Source of the DNA: Pterobdella sp. o SKG-2022
Taxonomy: Eukaryota; Annelida; Clitellata; Hirudinida; Piscicolidae
DNA length: 64,000 nucleotides
Assembly: GCA_964035795.1 (NCBI GenBank)
Contig: OZ038322.1
Location: 1,920,479 to 1,984,478, forward strand
Direction: 5' to 3'
The notes beneath the pieces were generated by a model. It worked only from the letters and a program-made list of their open reading frames with translations, was not told the origin of the DNA and did not search any database. Numbering within the stretch: the first letter of the stretch is position 1; each line of letters begins with the position of its first letter. Positions 59,937-64,000 of this stretch are shown in pieces. The translations under genes and the position numbers were made by a program.

Positions 59937-60239
59937 TAACGATTTCCTGATTTCTACATTTCTCAATCATTCTTCGAGTAATTTGATTTTAATGTACGTG
60001 AAAAGACTAGTGCTTTCACGTGCATAAAACACAAGAAACGTGCACACTTGGACAGAGGCATCAGTGGACATCGTACGGAGCATATACGCCATAAGCCCAT
60101 TGCATTGACATTAATGAAAACAATTATAACTAACATCAACATATGTGATTTATGTTACTGTTTTGCATAGTATTTCTATTTTCACCATATATAAATCAAA
60201 AACTAATTCATATGTCTACAAATGCATATGAACCTCACA

Positions 60240-64000
<3,761 letters not shown>

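Overview
The window is nuclear DNA of an animal, most likely an invertebrate. It is AT-rich. Its genes are split by GT-AG introns of about 50 bp to several kb, and it carries many worn LINE and SINE copies and long (CA)n tracts. I cannot name the species. No gene is visible as one long ORF except the last exon of the ADD gene, so I built the models by joining exons whose splice sites and reading phases agree.

Layout: (1) about 437-6722, plus strand: 3' part of an ErbB/EGFR-type receptor tyrosine kinase (furin-like Cys-rich end, transmembrane segment, complete kinase domain, short tyrosine-rich tail). (2) 6.8-10.8 kb: intergenic, with a tRNA-derived SINE and a 28-bp minisatellite. (3) 10878-27882, plus: an extended-synaptotagmin/tricalbin-like lipid-transfer tether (membrane hairpin, SMP, three C2 domains). 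A possible alternative 3' extension runs to 33350. (4) 33979-34232: a 16-bp minisatellite. (5) 35198-39261, plus: a protein with an ATRX-type ADD domain but no helicase. (6) 39659-48179, minus: a complete nine-exon TMEM184-family seven-helix membrane protein, converging on the ADD gene. (7) about 48.4-56286, minus: a TMX1-like transmembrane thioredoxin with WCPAC, lying closely upstream of TMEM184. (8) 59292-59559, plus: a first exon of an M14 carboxypeptidase (D/E/M/N type). (9) 60.2-64.0 kb: two related LINE tails on the minus strand, each ending at a (CA)n array. The upstream one continues through reverse transcriptase into an endonuclease domain cut by the window edge.

The genes are ordinary animal membrane, ER and chromatin genes and do not form one pathway. 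E-Syt, TMX1 and probably TMEM184 act at ER or other internal membranes, ErbB at the cell surface, and the ADD protein in chromatin. I did not find a new multi-gene system. The most unusual things are the LINE/(CA)n arrangement, the helicase-less ADD protein, the isoform and splice questions in the E-Syt gene, and the spread of one tRNA-Ile-like SINE family.
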